From Brachypodium distachyon (Eukaryota > Streptophyta > Magnoliopsida > Poales > Poaceae): a stretch of 64,000 nt of DNA. Within the stretch, counting starts at the first letter, position 1, and the number at the start of each line of letters is the position of its first letter. This document shows, piece by piece, positions 11,581 to 26,626 of the stretch. The translations under genes were made by a program, and so were the position numbers. The stretch spans positions 16,058,001 through 16,122,000 of the forward strand of contig NC_016133.3 of the NCBI RefSeq assembly GCF_000005505.3, read 5' to 3'. The notes under the pieces are model-generated. The model had not been told where the DNA came from. It did no database searches and saw only the letters and a program-made list of their open reading frames with translations.

Positions 11581-12020
11581 GTTCTATAGTACTGTACACC
11601 CCATATATACGTACTTGGACTTGGAGTACAGTACCATACGTAGTACGGAGTATGTACGTGGAGCCACGCAGACGGCTCATGTGATCTATTAATGCAATCG
11701 GTCAGTCCAGTCCCCAACTGAAGGCATTCACTTCCAAGAAAGGTTCCGGCCGGCCTCCGTTTCAAATTTCAAATCACTACTTGTAAATATAGCTCTGGCT
11801 TTCGAAAGGGCTGCATGGAAATCTGCGATCCAGTGCCTGAATCTTGATTATCTCTTTGTTTTTTGTTTACTTTTAGTTTCCACAATTTTCTGTCTGGGTT
11901 TCATATCTAGCCTACCCCAACTTGCTTGGGACAAAAGGCTTAGTTGTTGTTATTGTTACTACGGATTAATTGTAAATATATCTCTTGTATACCTGAAAAA
12001 AAAAAAAGAAATCTTATAAT

Positions 12021-12258
12021 GCTCCCTCCATTTCTTAAAATATGTCATATTACCTTTCATTAAAACAAGATTTTGACCATAAATTACTATGTCAAGGTAT
12101 GATTTATATGATATGAAATTAGTATTGCTATGGTTATCAAATGTAGTTCATGATACTTGCGGTTTCATGTCATGTGAACCACATTTAACATAGTAATTTG
12201 TGGTCAAAGTCTTGTCTTAATGAAAACAAATATGACACTTTTTAAGGAACAGAGAGTG
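12021..12258. mobile_element. Stowaway-like MITE, degenerate
   Basis: GCTCCCTCCATTTCTTAAAATATGTCATAT at the left is matched by an imperfect inverted copy at the right (ATATGACAC....AAGGAACAGAGAGTG). The inner arms are also complementary, for example GACCATAAATTACTATGT against ACATAGTAATTTGTGGTC. Confidence 0.75.
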
Positions 12259-12365
12259 TACTTGTGCAAATCACTAAATTAAAAGTTGGTTGGTCCTTCT
12301 GGAAAAGAAAAACAACCTCGTTCTCATAACTAGCCTCAAGCCCGTCTGCATTGAAATTTACATGT

Positions 12366-12489
12366 TACTCCCTCCGTACCATATTAAGTGACGACATTCT
12401 ATTACATATATCTAGACACATTTTGGATATAGATACATCCATATTTGAGAAAAATAATTTGAGTCAGTTAATATAGGAGGGAGGGAGTA
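12366..12489. mobile_element. Stowaway-like MITE
   Basis: It runs from TACTCCCTCCGTACCATATTAAGTGAC to GAGGGAGGGAGTA, with the usual interior of this subfamily (ATCTAGACACATTTTGGATATAGATACATCCATATTTGA). Confidence 0.85.
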
Positions 12490-12797
12490 TTTTCTAGAAA
12501 TACACAAAGAACAGCCAGCACTCGCACATTGTCATTGGAGTTGGGCTCATGATGTTTGAACAATGTTGACATGGAGTACGCCGTTTGTTACTGGAAGAAA
12601 ATAATCTGCCTTTGCATAGCGTCAAATAATTAACCGGGGTTTAATCCCTAATGGGCTAGAGCCTCCAAGTACAATCACTAGCTCCATTAAAACCATCCGA
12701 GCAATGTTTTGATACTTTGCCGTGTCGTCACATACCAATGCTGAGATAAGGTTATCCTATTTAATTGCCATATTTTAGATGAAAACAAAAGGTTTAG

Positions 12798-12873
12798 TAC
12801 TCCTTTCACTCCATAAAAAATGTTGCCCATTTAGTATAAAATGAACGACACAGTTTATGGATCGGAGGGAGTA
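12798..12873. mobile_element. Short Stowaway-like MITE
   Basis: The left arm (CTCCATAAAAAATGTTGCCCATTTAGTA) and right arm (CGACACAGTTTATGGATCGGAGGGAGTA) form an imperfect inverted repeat. It belongs to the same subfamily as the copy at 17943-18040. Confidence 0.7.
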
Positions 12874-13649
12874 CTAGTTTTGTTCAAACAACATGGTTGT
12901 AATGTTTGATTGGCCAGCTCCTCGTATGAATAGTTTTTTTTCCGATAAAGGGAGCTTTTATTGAATTTAAAAGTTGCATCAAGAGGATACATCAAGTAAG
13001 CCCGCAGCCGGCGCCTCCATAACGTGATGCACACAGCCCAGGTATCGTATGAATAGTTGGCAGAGTATAACACTCATAAATGCAAAAGCAGTAGGCCAAC
13101 CTCTCGCCAAAATGAACAGTAGGGGGAGGGGTCCTGGGTGTGGCCTTCATTAATGTTCATCAAACCTACAAGCACGTTGATCTATCCTTTAATTTGCAAC
13201 TAACCTAGCTAGAGCATACACTTATCCCAAAGAGTGTGGAATCAGAATCGCAAAATGAATCGTGTTGCCGTTCCCGCAGCAATTATTGGTCCAGCAGCTT
13301 AATTTCCTCTACCGAATGAAATGCCGGGCGGCTACGGGAACAAAGAAAAATAATTAGGCATACTTCGACACTTCGTACGACGAGAAAAAAATTCCACGCG
13401 CCGGGTGTATCGTAATTTATGCCGGAGCGGGTACGGGAAGGAAAAGAATTCAGAAACGTGGCTTCGTACGAGGGTACTGAGAGATCGGCATTGTAATCCG
13501 AAACCGCCAACCCAGGAAAATCAGCCCAATAAACGGAAATGCAGGTAGTGTACACTCCGTATATGTACTTGTACTTGGAGTACCTTAACAAAATGTACTT
13601 GGAGTACCATGGATCCATGCAGACGGAGGAGCAATTTGCCGATGGTTAA

Positions 13650-13714
13650 TACCATCTATCCCATAATTGTTGTCGTGGTAAAATCACAACGAAGATTATG
13701 GGATGAAGAGAGTA
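13650..13714. mobile_element. Very short Stowaway-like MITE
   Basis: A 65-bp inverted repeat: TACCATCTATCCCATAATTGTTGTCG is mirrored by ACGAAGATTATGGGATGAAGAGAGTA. Confidence 0.6.
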
Positions 13715-13814
13715 TATATATGAAACACGGGTTGTATATAATTCGTAGCTACTAATACTATACTTGCTTTACGCCTTTACCCATGGACTATGGTTAAACT
13801 AGGGCTGTAGCATA

Positions 13815-13930
13815 TACTCCCCCGTTTCATAATTCTTGTCTCAAATTTGTCCAAACATGGATGTATCTATTCCTAAAAAATGTCTGGATACATGTAATAT
13901 TTCGACAAGAATTATGGAACGGAGGGAGTA
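13815..13930. mobile_element. Stowaway-like MITE
   Basis: TACTCCCCCGTTTCATAATTCTTGTC at the left and GACAAGAATTATGGAACGGAGGGAGTA at the right. It belongs to the same subfamily as the copy at 58414-58530. Confidence 0.85.
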
Positions 13931-14226
13931 CTTCTCTACTTAATTTTGTTTGTAGCGACAAAATATATATTGAGATTGGTAGTTATTAATGAAATGAGAC
14001 ATAAAATATCACTAAACATGTCGGTAAATTAAGTAGTGCTCATAGTATATTGAGTTTACGCCTTTTAGCAACACGACGTATTCGTAGTCAAAGTAATATG
14101 GGCGGCAAAATTAGGTACGTACGTGCACCCCATCGAAGACGGTGCCTGTATATAACTTAGAACCTGGTTTCCCCCTAAGGTCTATCACTTGCGAGCGCTA
14201 CATTCGTCGTCCATTTGACTACGAAC

Positions 14227-15646
14227 ATGGCTCCCTTTGCAGCAGCAACCACAACGACAGTGTTAGCCAAGCCCGGATACCCGTCATGGAGACCACTCGA
14301 CCGCTGCAAGCCATCAGCAACAGCTACCATGAGCACCTGGTAAATCAAGCAACAAACTAACCTAGCACTTCTTGTTCCCATAGATATTACAGTGCTCTCT
14401 CCGATTCTAAATTATTGTCGAAATATTACATATATCTAGACGTCTTTCAAGAATAAATACATCCATATTTGAACAAATTTGAGTCAAGAATTTAGAATCT
14501 TAGTGAGTACTGTACTAACTATCAAGATATGTATGTAGGAGGAGCGGGAGGACGGCAGCCATGGCTTTGGGTCGGCGTGAGCTGTTGGAGGAGAGGGATG
14601 AGGAATGGAGGAGATACCTTGCACCGGAGAGACAAGAAGTCCTGGCCCATCTAGAGCCATGGGCAGAAGCCAACATGCTCCCTCTCCTGAAACCCGCCGA
14701 CTCAGCCTGGCAGCCGTCAGACTTCCTCCCGGACGCGGCGACGCTAGGCGGCGAGGGCTTCGCCGCGGCGTGCGCCGAGGTCCGCGCGCGCGCCGAGCTC
14801 GTCCCGGACGCGCTCCTGGTGTGCCTCGTCGGCAACATGGTGACAGAGGAAGCCCTGCCGACCTACCACGCCATGTCGAACCGCTTCGAGGCCACCCGCG
14901 ACGCGACCGGCAGCGGCGGCGACGCCTGGGCGCGGTGGCTCCGGGGCTGGTCCGCCGAGGAGAACCGCCACGGCGACCTCCTGAGCCGCTACTGCTACCT
15001 GTCCGGCCGCGTCGACATGCGCCGGGTGGAGCGCACCGTGCACGCGCTCGTGGCCAACGGCATGCCGATGCACGCCCCTGCCAGCGCGCACCACGGCTAC
15101 GTCTACGTCGCCTTCCAGGAGCGCGCCACGGCGGTCTCCCACGGGAACACGGCCAGGAAGGCCGGGGCTTGCGGGGACCCGCTGCTGGCCCGGATCTGCG
15201 GCGCCGTCGCCGGGGACGAGAAGCGGCACGAGGCGGCCTACACGCGGCTCGTGGCCAGGATCTTCGAGTGCGACGCCGACGCCGCCGTGCGCGCCATGGC
15301 GTACATGATGCGGCGCAGGATCACCATGCCCGCCGCGCTCATGGACGACGGCGGCCCCGGCGGCTCCAGCCTCTTCGCGAGGTACGCGGCGGCCGCGAGC
15401 CAGGCAGGGGTGTACACGGCGGCGGACTACCGGGCCATACTGGAGCACCTGATCCGGGAGTGGAAGGTTGAGGAGCTGGCGGCGGGGCTGTCCGGGGAAG
15501 GGAGGCGGGCCAGGGACTACGTGTGCGCCTTGCCGGACAAGATCCGGAGGATGGAGGAGAAGGCCTTTGACAGGACGAAGAAGAAGCCCAGCCTTGTTCC
15601 GTTTAGCTGGATCTTCGATAGGCCTGTTAGTCTCGTGCTGCCTTGA
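14227..15646 (+). CDS. Plastid acyl-[acyl-carrier-protein] desaturase
   Basis: Soluble di-iron enzyme of the plastid stroma that puts the first double bond into acyl-ACP (stearoyl-ACP to oleoyl-ACP in the classic members). I join 14227-14339 and 14539-15646 to give 406 residues, the normal family length. Exon 1 encodes a Ser/Thr/Ala-rich basic transit peptide starting MAPFAAATTTTVLAKPG. The split Trp codon joins in frame to WRSGRTAAMALGRRELLEERDEEW. Starting at the ATG at 14561 would leave a protein with no plastid targeting. Both di-iron motifs are intact: EENRH at 178-182 and DEKRH at 264-268, with an upstream VTEEALPTY helix. The exon is very GC-rich, which also opens a long antisense ORF. 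Substrate chain length and double-bond position cannot be told from this. The single intron (14340-14538) holds a degenerate MITE. Confidence 0.9.
14392..14509. mobile_element. Degenerate Stowaway-like MITE in desaturase intron
   Basis: GTGCTCTCTCCGATTCTAAATTATTGTC at the left and GAGTCAAGAATTTAGAATCTTAGTGAGTA at the right, with the usual ATATCTAGACGTC....ATACATCCATATTTGA interior. It makes up more than half of the 199-bp intron. Confidence 0.7.
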
Positions 15647-16980
15647 TTCAAAATGAGCCCAACTAGAAACCCAGCCCTTTCTCCTCCACACAGCACATCA
15701 ACCAAGAAGTCACTACGTGTTCAACGATCTTAAATTCCCACGTCTTGAGGTAGACGAATTATGCAGCTTTCTAAAACCCACGAGGTTAGTCTAGTATGTC
15801 CAACTATGATATTTTGTAATTTCGTCACCGATTACGCGGAAAAACGTCAAAGATGCCAAATAGGGACCTCAAAGACGTTTGATTTCGAATGACCATGATG
15901 AAACTTTTAGTTTTATCAATGATCTTGTTTATATTCATTTCGGTTGTATCAATCTATTGTATTTTCTTCCGTGATCAAATAAAGCCACATATTGTTGCTC
16001 TAAAGAAAATGAGTAGATATCAACGAACCCCAGTAAGCGACACATAAGAATCAAAAAGCTAGAACTTCCCAGCACAAGAGAAACGTAATACCAGCACAAA
16101 AAAAAGCTAGAACTTAAACACAACTCTAGTACTGATTGGTTACGAGAAAACAAAATTTTTAATGGAACAGGTTGAAGGCAGAACCGTCAAGTGGTAGGGA
16201 CATGTTTCACCGCGTGTCGCCACGGAAGGAATGGACTCCAACAGCTTTCAATCCTTGCATCCGCGCTTGTCATCCCCAACTCCGACCAACCGCCGCCGTG
16301 AGCCGATCTCCTCTCATGTGAGTTCCGCCCTTCGGCTGTTTACGTGAAAAGAAATCATCCTTAAAACTGACTGTAACGTGCTTACGGAGTTATGGAAGAC
16401 CCAGAAGAAAAACAGGGCTGCTGTTCTTCCGATTCTGAACCAAATTGATGAACCCAGAGCAGCTTTTATTTCCTTTGAATTTCGTTATGTAAGCCGTGAG
16501 GCAAATATTGCAGCTCATCAAACCTCTAGTCTTCAGCCCGAGCGTGCTCCCAGAGTCCCAGGTGCCGCGTTTCTTTCTCACTGTATTACGCGTGACTGTA
16601 TTTGTGCTGATGAATGAAAGCTCTTTCTTCGGGGGAAGAAAAAAGATACAGTACATACTTCATTTGCCAAACCGAGTAACCATAAGCATAGAACTGTATT
16701 GTTCTTGCAACTGGTACACACGAAGTTAGAACATCGAGAAGTGGGGCAAAAGAAAAGCAGAAACAGTTCTAGCTTATGGATCTAAACTCTGGGGCAAGAG
16801 AACAGCATGCCCAATCGCCCTAGCAGATCACCAGACCATATAAATTCTTTCAGTAACTTTTAGGCTCGTTATACAACATTGGTAGCTTTAGCCTTCTAGT
16901 ACAATCCTCAATCAGTACTCCGTACCTGGTATTGCAAGTGAACTAAAAAATGCAGAACTTTGATAAATACCATCAAACTA
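15647..16980. other. Intergenic
   Basis: Contains the 3' flank of the desaturase gene, an RNase H-like fragment (16378-16520) and the 3' flank of OLA1. Nothing else recognised. Confidence 0.5.
16378..16520 (+). pseudogene. RNase H-like (RVT_3 type) retroelement fragment
   Basis: The translation contains LWKTQKKNRAAVLPILNQI and FEFRYVSREANIAAH. The latter matches the conserved end of the RNase H-like domain found in plant LINE-derived ORFs (pattern F.V.R.AN..AH). The rest of the domain is absent, so this is a short relic. Confidence 0.5.
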
Positions 16981-19900
16981 TCACTTCTTTCCACCTCCAG
17001 AAACATTGAACTTAAAGAAGATGATGTCTCCATCCTGCACCACATAGGTCTTCCCTTCTTGCCTGTACTTTCCAGCAGCCTACAATACAGGACAAAAGAT
17101 TATTGTAACTCGTAACAACAATTTTATAGAGGTCCATATATTTTAACTTCCAAGACGACAATCATACCTTGACAGCAGATTCACTGCCCAGTTCTTTTAG
17201 ATCTTCAAACTTCATTACCTGATCCAAAGAGTAATCATGTAAGCAAGAATCTGGGTCAAAATATGCATACAGTCAAGTAAACAACACCATGGTAGCCCAG
17301 TGGCCACAACAGTGTGCACTACCAAATTCAAAGCAAAATAACCGAAACATCATGGAGATAAATGATTACTCTATTGTACAAAAATGTTCTCCCTACCTTC
17401 AGGAGAACACTTCTGTACAATAAAAAAAATGCTACATGCCACCACTTACAACAAGTGAATAGCAATGATTAACTTGGAATGCCACTGTTCAAATATCCAG
17501 AATATATACAAAATAATTAACTTCTAGTTATTTGAAAAAGGAGTACCTCAGCACATATGAAACCTCTTTCAAAATCAGTGTGAATGGTACCAGCAGCTTG
17601 AGGGGCTTTAGTTTGACGTCTGATCTGCCAACATTTTACCTGAATAGAGAATTCAAGCTTGTCAGTAATCCAACAAAATTTATATTCTCAATGTACAAAT
17701 ACCTAGTTCAAACCCAAAACATGAACATCATAAGTTTCAATTCCAACTACATCTCAACAATAGCTACAAGATGCAAGTTCGATCATTTGTTCATATTTTT
17801 GTAAAAATACAGAAAGCGACATTCTAATGATATTATTTTCATTTGTCTAATCTCATTATATTTTTATATAATAGTCCAAACTAGAAATTTAATTATTGCA
17901 CACTTCCTAGAATGTCATTTACTTTGGAATAGACATAGTAACTACTCCCTCCGATCCATAAAATGTGTCGCCCACTTAGTACAAAATTTGTACTAACTTA
18001 GTACAAAATGGGTGACACTTTTTATGGATCGGAGGGAGTAATAAATACTAACGTAAGCACTGAAATTTTGCACAGCACAATTGTAAACAGGGAACTGTGG
18101 TACCACCAATTTAGCAACATGAAGTAAAGTATGGCTTATAATGGATCAACATCCTGGCACAGGTAAGCACAACGTAAACAGAGAAATATACCTCATCAGG
18201 ACCAGCAGTGAAGAAGTATATAAGATGAATTGCTGCAAAACCAGTCTTGATGATTTTGGGGATCAAACTGTTGACAGTAGTGAAAGATTTAGTGGCATGT
18301 GGAATGTGCAAAAACGAAGTTGCAATGCATTGTTATAGAAAATAGTAGCAATTCAAGCATAATTATGCCAGATAACTTGCCTTGTTATCTGGTTTTCAGC
18401 ACAATATTTAGCAGCTTCATCCGCTGGCATATCCACCAGTTTCTGTTCAAAAGCACAGCTGAAAGGAATAATAGTTTCACCACCATGTTCTTGCACCCTG
18501 AATAATAGTTATATGTTAGTTTATATTACAGCTATGCTAATAGAACAAAATGTCATCAGGTTTAATCAAAATCCAATAACATGCAGTACAATTAATTTCT
18601 TACCATGAAGAAAAGCCTAGAACATAATTTAGAAAATACAATTCATTTAATCAACTACTCCCTCTTCCCATATTAAGTGACTCAAATTTGTCTAAATATG
18701 AATGTATCTATATACTAAAATACGTCTAGATACATGTAATAGAAAGTCACTTAATATGGGACGGAGGGAGTAATAGCTTTCAATTGCTGATATCCAATGT
18801 AAGCGATCAATAGAATTTGTGATATTCTAGCCCAATCGATAGATCTAAGCATAACCATTGTTTCCTTTATGTGATAACATTTGTGAACTTAAAACACTTG
18901 TAAATGACTGCTCTATTCAACATATCATATACAACAAGATCTATCATTGCCTCCCATCCCATGTATATCCTACTGAACTTGAACAAAAGATCCACAGAAA
19001 ATCAGCATTTGTAGTTCAAATTGCATTTTGTATAGCATTAGGTCATCTAAGATTCCGCTATAGCAATTAGACTTGGGGCAGAATTAATACCAAGCATGTA
19101 TCTTGGGTAGAAACTTGTTCTTTTTCCTCTGGTAGTCTTTCTCGCTCATGTTCACCTGCACAAAATAGCATACCAGACTAAACAATACGGCTCCATTTTA
19201 CTTCAGGAAGGTTGCTTAGGCCTCATAGAAGGCTACCTACAAGAAAAGGGTACCTCCTATCTTTCAATAATTGATAACAATAATGTAAAGTCAAAGGATT
19301 AACCCAGTTACGTGAGCTGACTATATAGTTACTGGAGAGAATAACATCCATTTGGCCTGATTACTCGAGTGAATGTGGGATGGACCCAGACACCAGGAAT
19401 TTTCTATTGTTGCCGTGTAAGTACAAATAATAATTGTATGAAAGTAATATCTAGCCTTGATCAACCATTTAGACCACCCACCTCTCCTCTATTCCCATTA
19501 CAAATCCCGATGCACCTTTTGGACCAAAAAGAAAGAACCCATATGCACATATCATTATCTTGGGTTTATCTACTTTCTGTCAAACTCCACTGTCGCTTTT
19601 TGCATACCTCGCTTTGATTCTTGCTCAAGCATGGAAGTACACCTTTAAACAACCATGTCAACTATACCATACAGCGCCTTTCAGTAAAATAAACAAGCAT
19701 ACAAAACTAACATTTCCCCCATTCAAATGTTATAGGAAGAATATGTAACAGATTTTGATGGTTATGTTTCTTGGGACCAAATGAATTCAGTTAATTGTCT
19801 GCAAAGCTCACACTTCTTCTGGCTGTACAAATACTGAAAGGAGGTACGACCGATGGAGTACCAGTCACCTGTTATTGAACATTATGTAAGGGCCATATTG

Positions 19901-22048
19901 ACAGAAGGAACTCTTACCAAATAGACAACTGGCTTAGCCGTAAGTAGCTGGAAAGTATTCAAGATCTCAATCTCAGCACTTTTCCATTCTCCTAGACGTA
20001 CATCTTTCCCTTCTCGGAGATGTGCCATTACCTGTTATAAAGGGAGGTTGAACGTGAACTATGATTACTCAAACACCAAAAGAGTAATATGCCAGAAATT
20101 TAAATTATAGATGAGATCACTGACGGATGCATATCATGAAGTAAAACAAAATAGCTGTAACAAGTGCCCCACCCTTTGACATAATTCGTGTTCTATCTTG
20201 AGTTGCTTGTCATTGCTCCTCTTCATCTGCTTATCAAGGTCATCAATCCTGGCCTGCACAAACTCTATATCCTGCAGAAGAAAGCACAGAAGAACCTTGT
20301 TAGAACCAGGTCTAACAATTCTTCAGTTTGATGTAAAAATCAAGCAAAATCCATATCAAACCTTTAGTCTTAGCTCTTGACTGATAGTTTCCAAATCGCG
20401 AACAGGATCTATTGTATCATCAATATGAGTGATTTCCTTGTCTTCGAATGCTCCTGAAAAGCGTAACACTATTAGTCACAGATACAATAAAAGATGTGTA
20501 GCAAACAGATCTTGTTAAAGATATATTATGAGAGAGCACTCCCATTAACGCCTATTCATATTATTTAGGTCTCCCCAAGAAGTCCAAACTATTTATCATT
20601 TTTAACATATAATGCAGCTAACAGTAGCCAAGATGAATGCAGTCTACAGTACATTAATGAAAGTTCACTAAGACAGAGCATAATTCAATAGCAGAATACT
20701 CAAGATTTTCCAATAGAAACATACTCAAGACATGAAAGATTCCATCAACAGCACGTATATGGGATAAGAAGGCATTGCCCAGACCCTCCCCTGCACTAGC
20801 TCCCCTAACAAGCCCGGCTATGTCATTTATTTCCAGATATGCAGACACCTGCATAAAATATCGAGAGTCACATTACATATGAAACATAAGCCATGAAGCT
20901 GCAGAATACTGTAAAGCAGACAAATGGAAACAAACCTCGCTCTTTGGCTTGTAAAGCTGACAAAGCCAGTCAAATCGCTCGTCCGGAACATACACCCGTG
21001 CCTCATTTGGTTCAATGGTACAGAAAGGGAAATTCTCAGCTGGGATTGACAACTTTGTCACTATGTTAAAGAAAGTTGATTTGCCAACATTGGGTAACCC
21101 AACCTGCACAAAACATCAACAAGTAAACCCCACATCTCTCTTCCTATGACTAATAATAAAGCATTTACTCAGCTACGATGGGACATATGATGGGCAATCA
21201 ACATAAGAATAGTGCATTCTGACTTGTGGAATCAGTGATGATATTGATAGAACATAAAAAAAGCAAGTGCACGCACCATCAAAGCAACTAGAAAAGTGCA
21301 ACCTGTGGTAACTCATGAAAGGTGTGGTACTACTGCCTGATTAATAACACACTATCCATGCCCACGCAAAATGAATCACTTGAGACTGTACAATTTTTTT
21401 GATATTATGCATTGGTCCTAATTACATGTGCCAGCTAAGGACTTAGCAGGAGATAATATTACTATTCCACGGAACGGATAAAGATATGTCTTCTAGCAGT
21501 AACGAGCTGCAGAAGGCAGTTCTCCCTTAATATCTTAAGCCGACTCTAATTACCCCATTTCGCCATGAGACCGACTAAAACATCGACACACGCAAAAACA
21601 GGCCAGGTCCAGCTAAATATCTGAATACAGTATAATCGCACTAGGAAGTACAACAACCAAATAAACCGATCGCATCTGGCGCACCACATGATCCTCTGCT
21701 GCATCTGGTAAATCACCGCCTCACTGAACAACAAAATCGCGGAATCCATTAGATCCGCGCCACCTACGAACCAGGAGCTAACCCACCAGAGGTTGCAAAC
21801 TCCAAAGCCCTACTGAACTAAACAAATCGCAACTGGGACACCGCTTGCTATCCTCTCGATCCGGTGAAACCGCCGCCTCACCAACCAAGAAGGCAGCCAT
21901 GGGATGGGACGAGAGGGAGTGAGAATCCAGGGGGGGAAAGGAAGGAGAGAGGAGGGCGTACGATTCCGATCTTGAGGTGGGAGGAGAAGCGGCCGAGGAT
22001 GGGGCGCTCCACCGGGCCGGCATCCTTCTTCGACGACTTGGGCGGCAT
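16981..22048 (-). CDS. OLA1: Obg-like ATPase 1 (YchF family P-loop NTPase)
   Basis: TRAFAC-class cytosolic NTPase that binds ribosomes and, unlike most relatives, prefers ATP. Twelve exons (22048-21962, 21103-20936, 20848-20725, 20453-20362, 20271-20173, 20031-19918, 19155-19091, 18497-18381, 18267-18192, 17639-17547, 17218-17168, 17079-16981) join without a frame break to 394 residues, the family length. Visible motifs are the P-loop GLPNVGKS (31-38), G3 DIAG (94-97), and NMSE (230-233), the altered G4 that explains ATP preference. A coiled-coil arm rich in K and D lies near 140-175, and the C-terminal TGS domain ends in [19 protein letters not shown]. Intron 8 uses a GC donor (AAG then GCAAGT). 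A telo-box-like AAACCCTAG lies in the 5' leader, as in many translation-related plant genes. Introns 7 and 9 each carry a MITE. Confidence 0.95.
17943..18040. mobile_element. Stowaway-like MITE in OLA1 intron 9
   Basis: Near-perfect inverted repeat from TACTCCCTCCGATCCATAAAATGTGTCGCCC to GGGTGACACTTTTTATGGATCGGAGGGAGTA, so it looks recent. Confidence 0.9.
18656..18772. mobile_element. Stowaway-like MITE in OLA1 intron 7
   Basis: TACTCCCTCTTCCCATATTAAGTGACTC at the left and GTCACTTAATATGGGACGGAGGGAGTA at the right, with an ATGTATCTATATACTAAAATACGTCTAGATACATG interior. Confidence 0.9.
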
Positions 22049-23921
22049 CGGGCTCGGCTCCGCGGTGGCGAGGGGAGGAATCCGGGGGAAGGGCTAGGGT
22101 TTTTGGTGGGAGGGAACTGGTTGCTGTTGCTGGCTGCGGCGAGGGATGACGGATGAGTCGATGGTTTATCACTTGGAGGAGCCCGGGTTATGTGAGTCAT
22201 TTTGTATTTTGTTTTCCTTCTCAAACCAAAGTACGAATATCATCGAGTTATCGAACTCGGAATATTTTATTTGAAATTTGAAATGAAATACACAAACTTC
22301 ATGTATCCTTTGTTCGAGCACAAGTCACGATACATCCCGATGCCGAATATCCAAGATACGAGACTGACTAGGAATTGTGCACAGCCATGATCAATAAACT
22401 AGCAAGATCCGTGCTTCTATAAAATAAGATGTCAAGAACATTGCAAAGGGCATCAACAGAGAGAGCTCCGCGAGAATATAGCGTGAATGTAGTAGTACTA
22501 GTTGTAACATTTCATTTCACCTTTGTACTTTCAAAACAGTTGTAGCTCACCGATGTGAAGTAATCTCATCTCTTATTTTTTGTTTCGAAGCTTCGAGAAA
22601 GGACAGGGTGTATGTAGGCATGTCTATTTCAATAAAGTAAGTTTCTTTTTGCAACCAGGTCTTGTTGTATGGAGTGCAAGTTCTTTTGTTACGGACTCTC
22701 TAGGAGAAATATCCACCGATAATTCATTTTTAAGAGGTTTAAGTAGGCAGATGAAGAGCCTTGTAGCCGTAGAGAAGTGTTCTCTTCGGGTGAAACTGCC
22801 TACGAGAAGATAATAAACTACCCGGTACAATGGAGATTTGGGGCAGCGAGGGATGCCGTGTCTTTGCTGAATACAACCTGCGACGCATACGGTGACTAGT
22901 GAGTAGGGACACACAACCACTGAGTGCACCGCCGCTGTTGTTTGCCTCGCCGGCCTGATAGATCCTACAAAATTAAATAGTTTATAATATTAAGTAATCT
23001 TGTAAAAATGAATAAATAATTAATTTGTAATTTTGTATAATACAATTTGAATTTATAAAGATTAGTAGTATTCATTTTAGTCTTTTTATAAGATGTTCCA
23101 ATTTTGTTCTCAGCTAACCTTTTGAAATCTGTCCAAATTGTAAGGATACTATGAAGATATAACGATGAATTTAATCAAACTATTTTGAATTCCTAGAAGT
23201 TGGTAGAATTTTCTCACTTCCATATCAAGTCTCGCATGTGCGGCCGCCGCTGTTGGTTCAAAGAGGGTTTGAACTGTTAGCGTCCAGGCCCAAATACACG
23301 CACTCATGTCTTGTTCAAGCCTTTGATGAACCCAGCCTTTGATGAACCCTCTCAATCCCAAAAACTCGGACTGATAGGAAGATAGCTACTCTACCTTATT
23401 ACGGGAATACATTTTTTAGCGTCACGGTGCCAGCTCTACACACTCATGTCGTGTTCAGACATTTTGCACTCTCCATCACAAAAGACCGGTACTCATCCTT
23501 ATAAGCCGCCATCCCACTAGCTAGGTGGGACTAAGTTACGACAACGCCAAATATCCTAACGTGAACATAATTTTAGTAAGAATGAATAATAAAAATCCTT
23601 TCCTTACCGTTCTTAGGAGAGCTCTGTGTTAATACATGTATTTGTTCAAATCACGGTGCAAAACAAATATTTACACGTATAAATCACATGGCAAACAGTA
23701 CATTCGGATGCATTTTAATTCCTCGACTTGTCTTCCTGCAATGAACTCCAGTTTTGGATAGCCTATTGGATTTTTAATCAATCCTTGATAGTTGAACACC
23801 CCAAACATAGCTTTTGCAAGTGAACAGAATAAATCACACAGAATTAAATTGAAGACAAGCCTCAGGAATCCTTTTTATACAAAATGTAAACAGGTGGGGT
23901 ATTAGCTTGCTGAGATCTGAT
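22049..23921. other. Intergenic
   Basis: OLA1 promoter side, then AT-rich sequence up to the 3' end of the augmin gene. The ORFs present (for example 22580-22813) have no recognisable features. A short direct repeat CCTTTGATGAACCC occurs twice near 23320-23350. Confidence 0.5.

Positions 23922-26626
<2,705 letters not shown>

Larger units (their letters stand above)
8230..14226. other. Gene-free intergenic region with MITEs and internal duplications
   Basis: I see no protein-coding gene in these 6 kb. It contains several MITEs (listed separately), half-elements ending TATGGATCGGAGGGAGTAC near 9220-9238 and starting TACCCTCCGTC near 11002, A-rich and GCATGCATGCATG runs, and a diverged duplication (about 10220-10470 against 11345-11580). 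The many TACGTAC and CATGCATG strings are typical of grass promoter-proximal spacers. Confidence 0.6.

Noticed and set aside
14744..15691. 315-residue minus-strand ORF opposite the desaturase
   Set aside because: It is a GC-codon-bias shadow: Arg/Gly/Val/His-rich, no domain, exactly antisense to a conserved enzyme.
23640..23900. An extra exon beyond the AUG2 stop
   Set aside because: The AUG2 frame ends cleanly at 23922 and the downstream sequence is AT-rich without open frame or acceptor sites.
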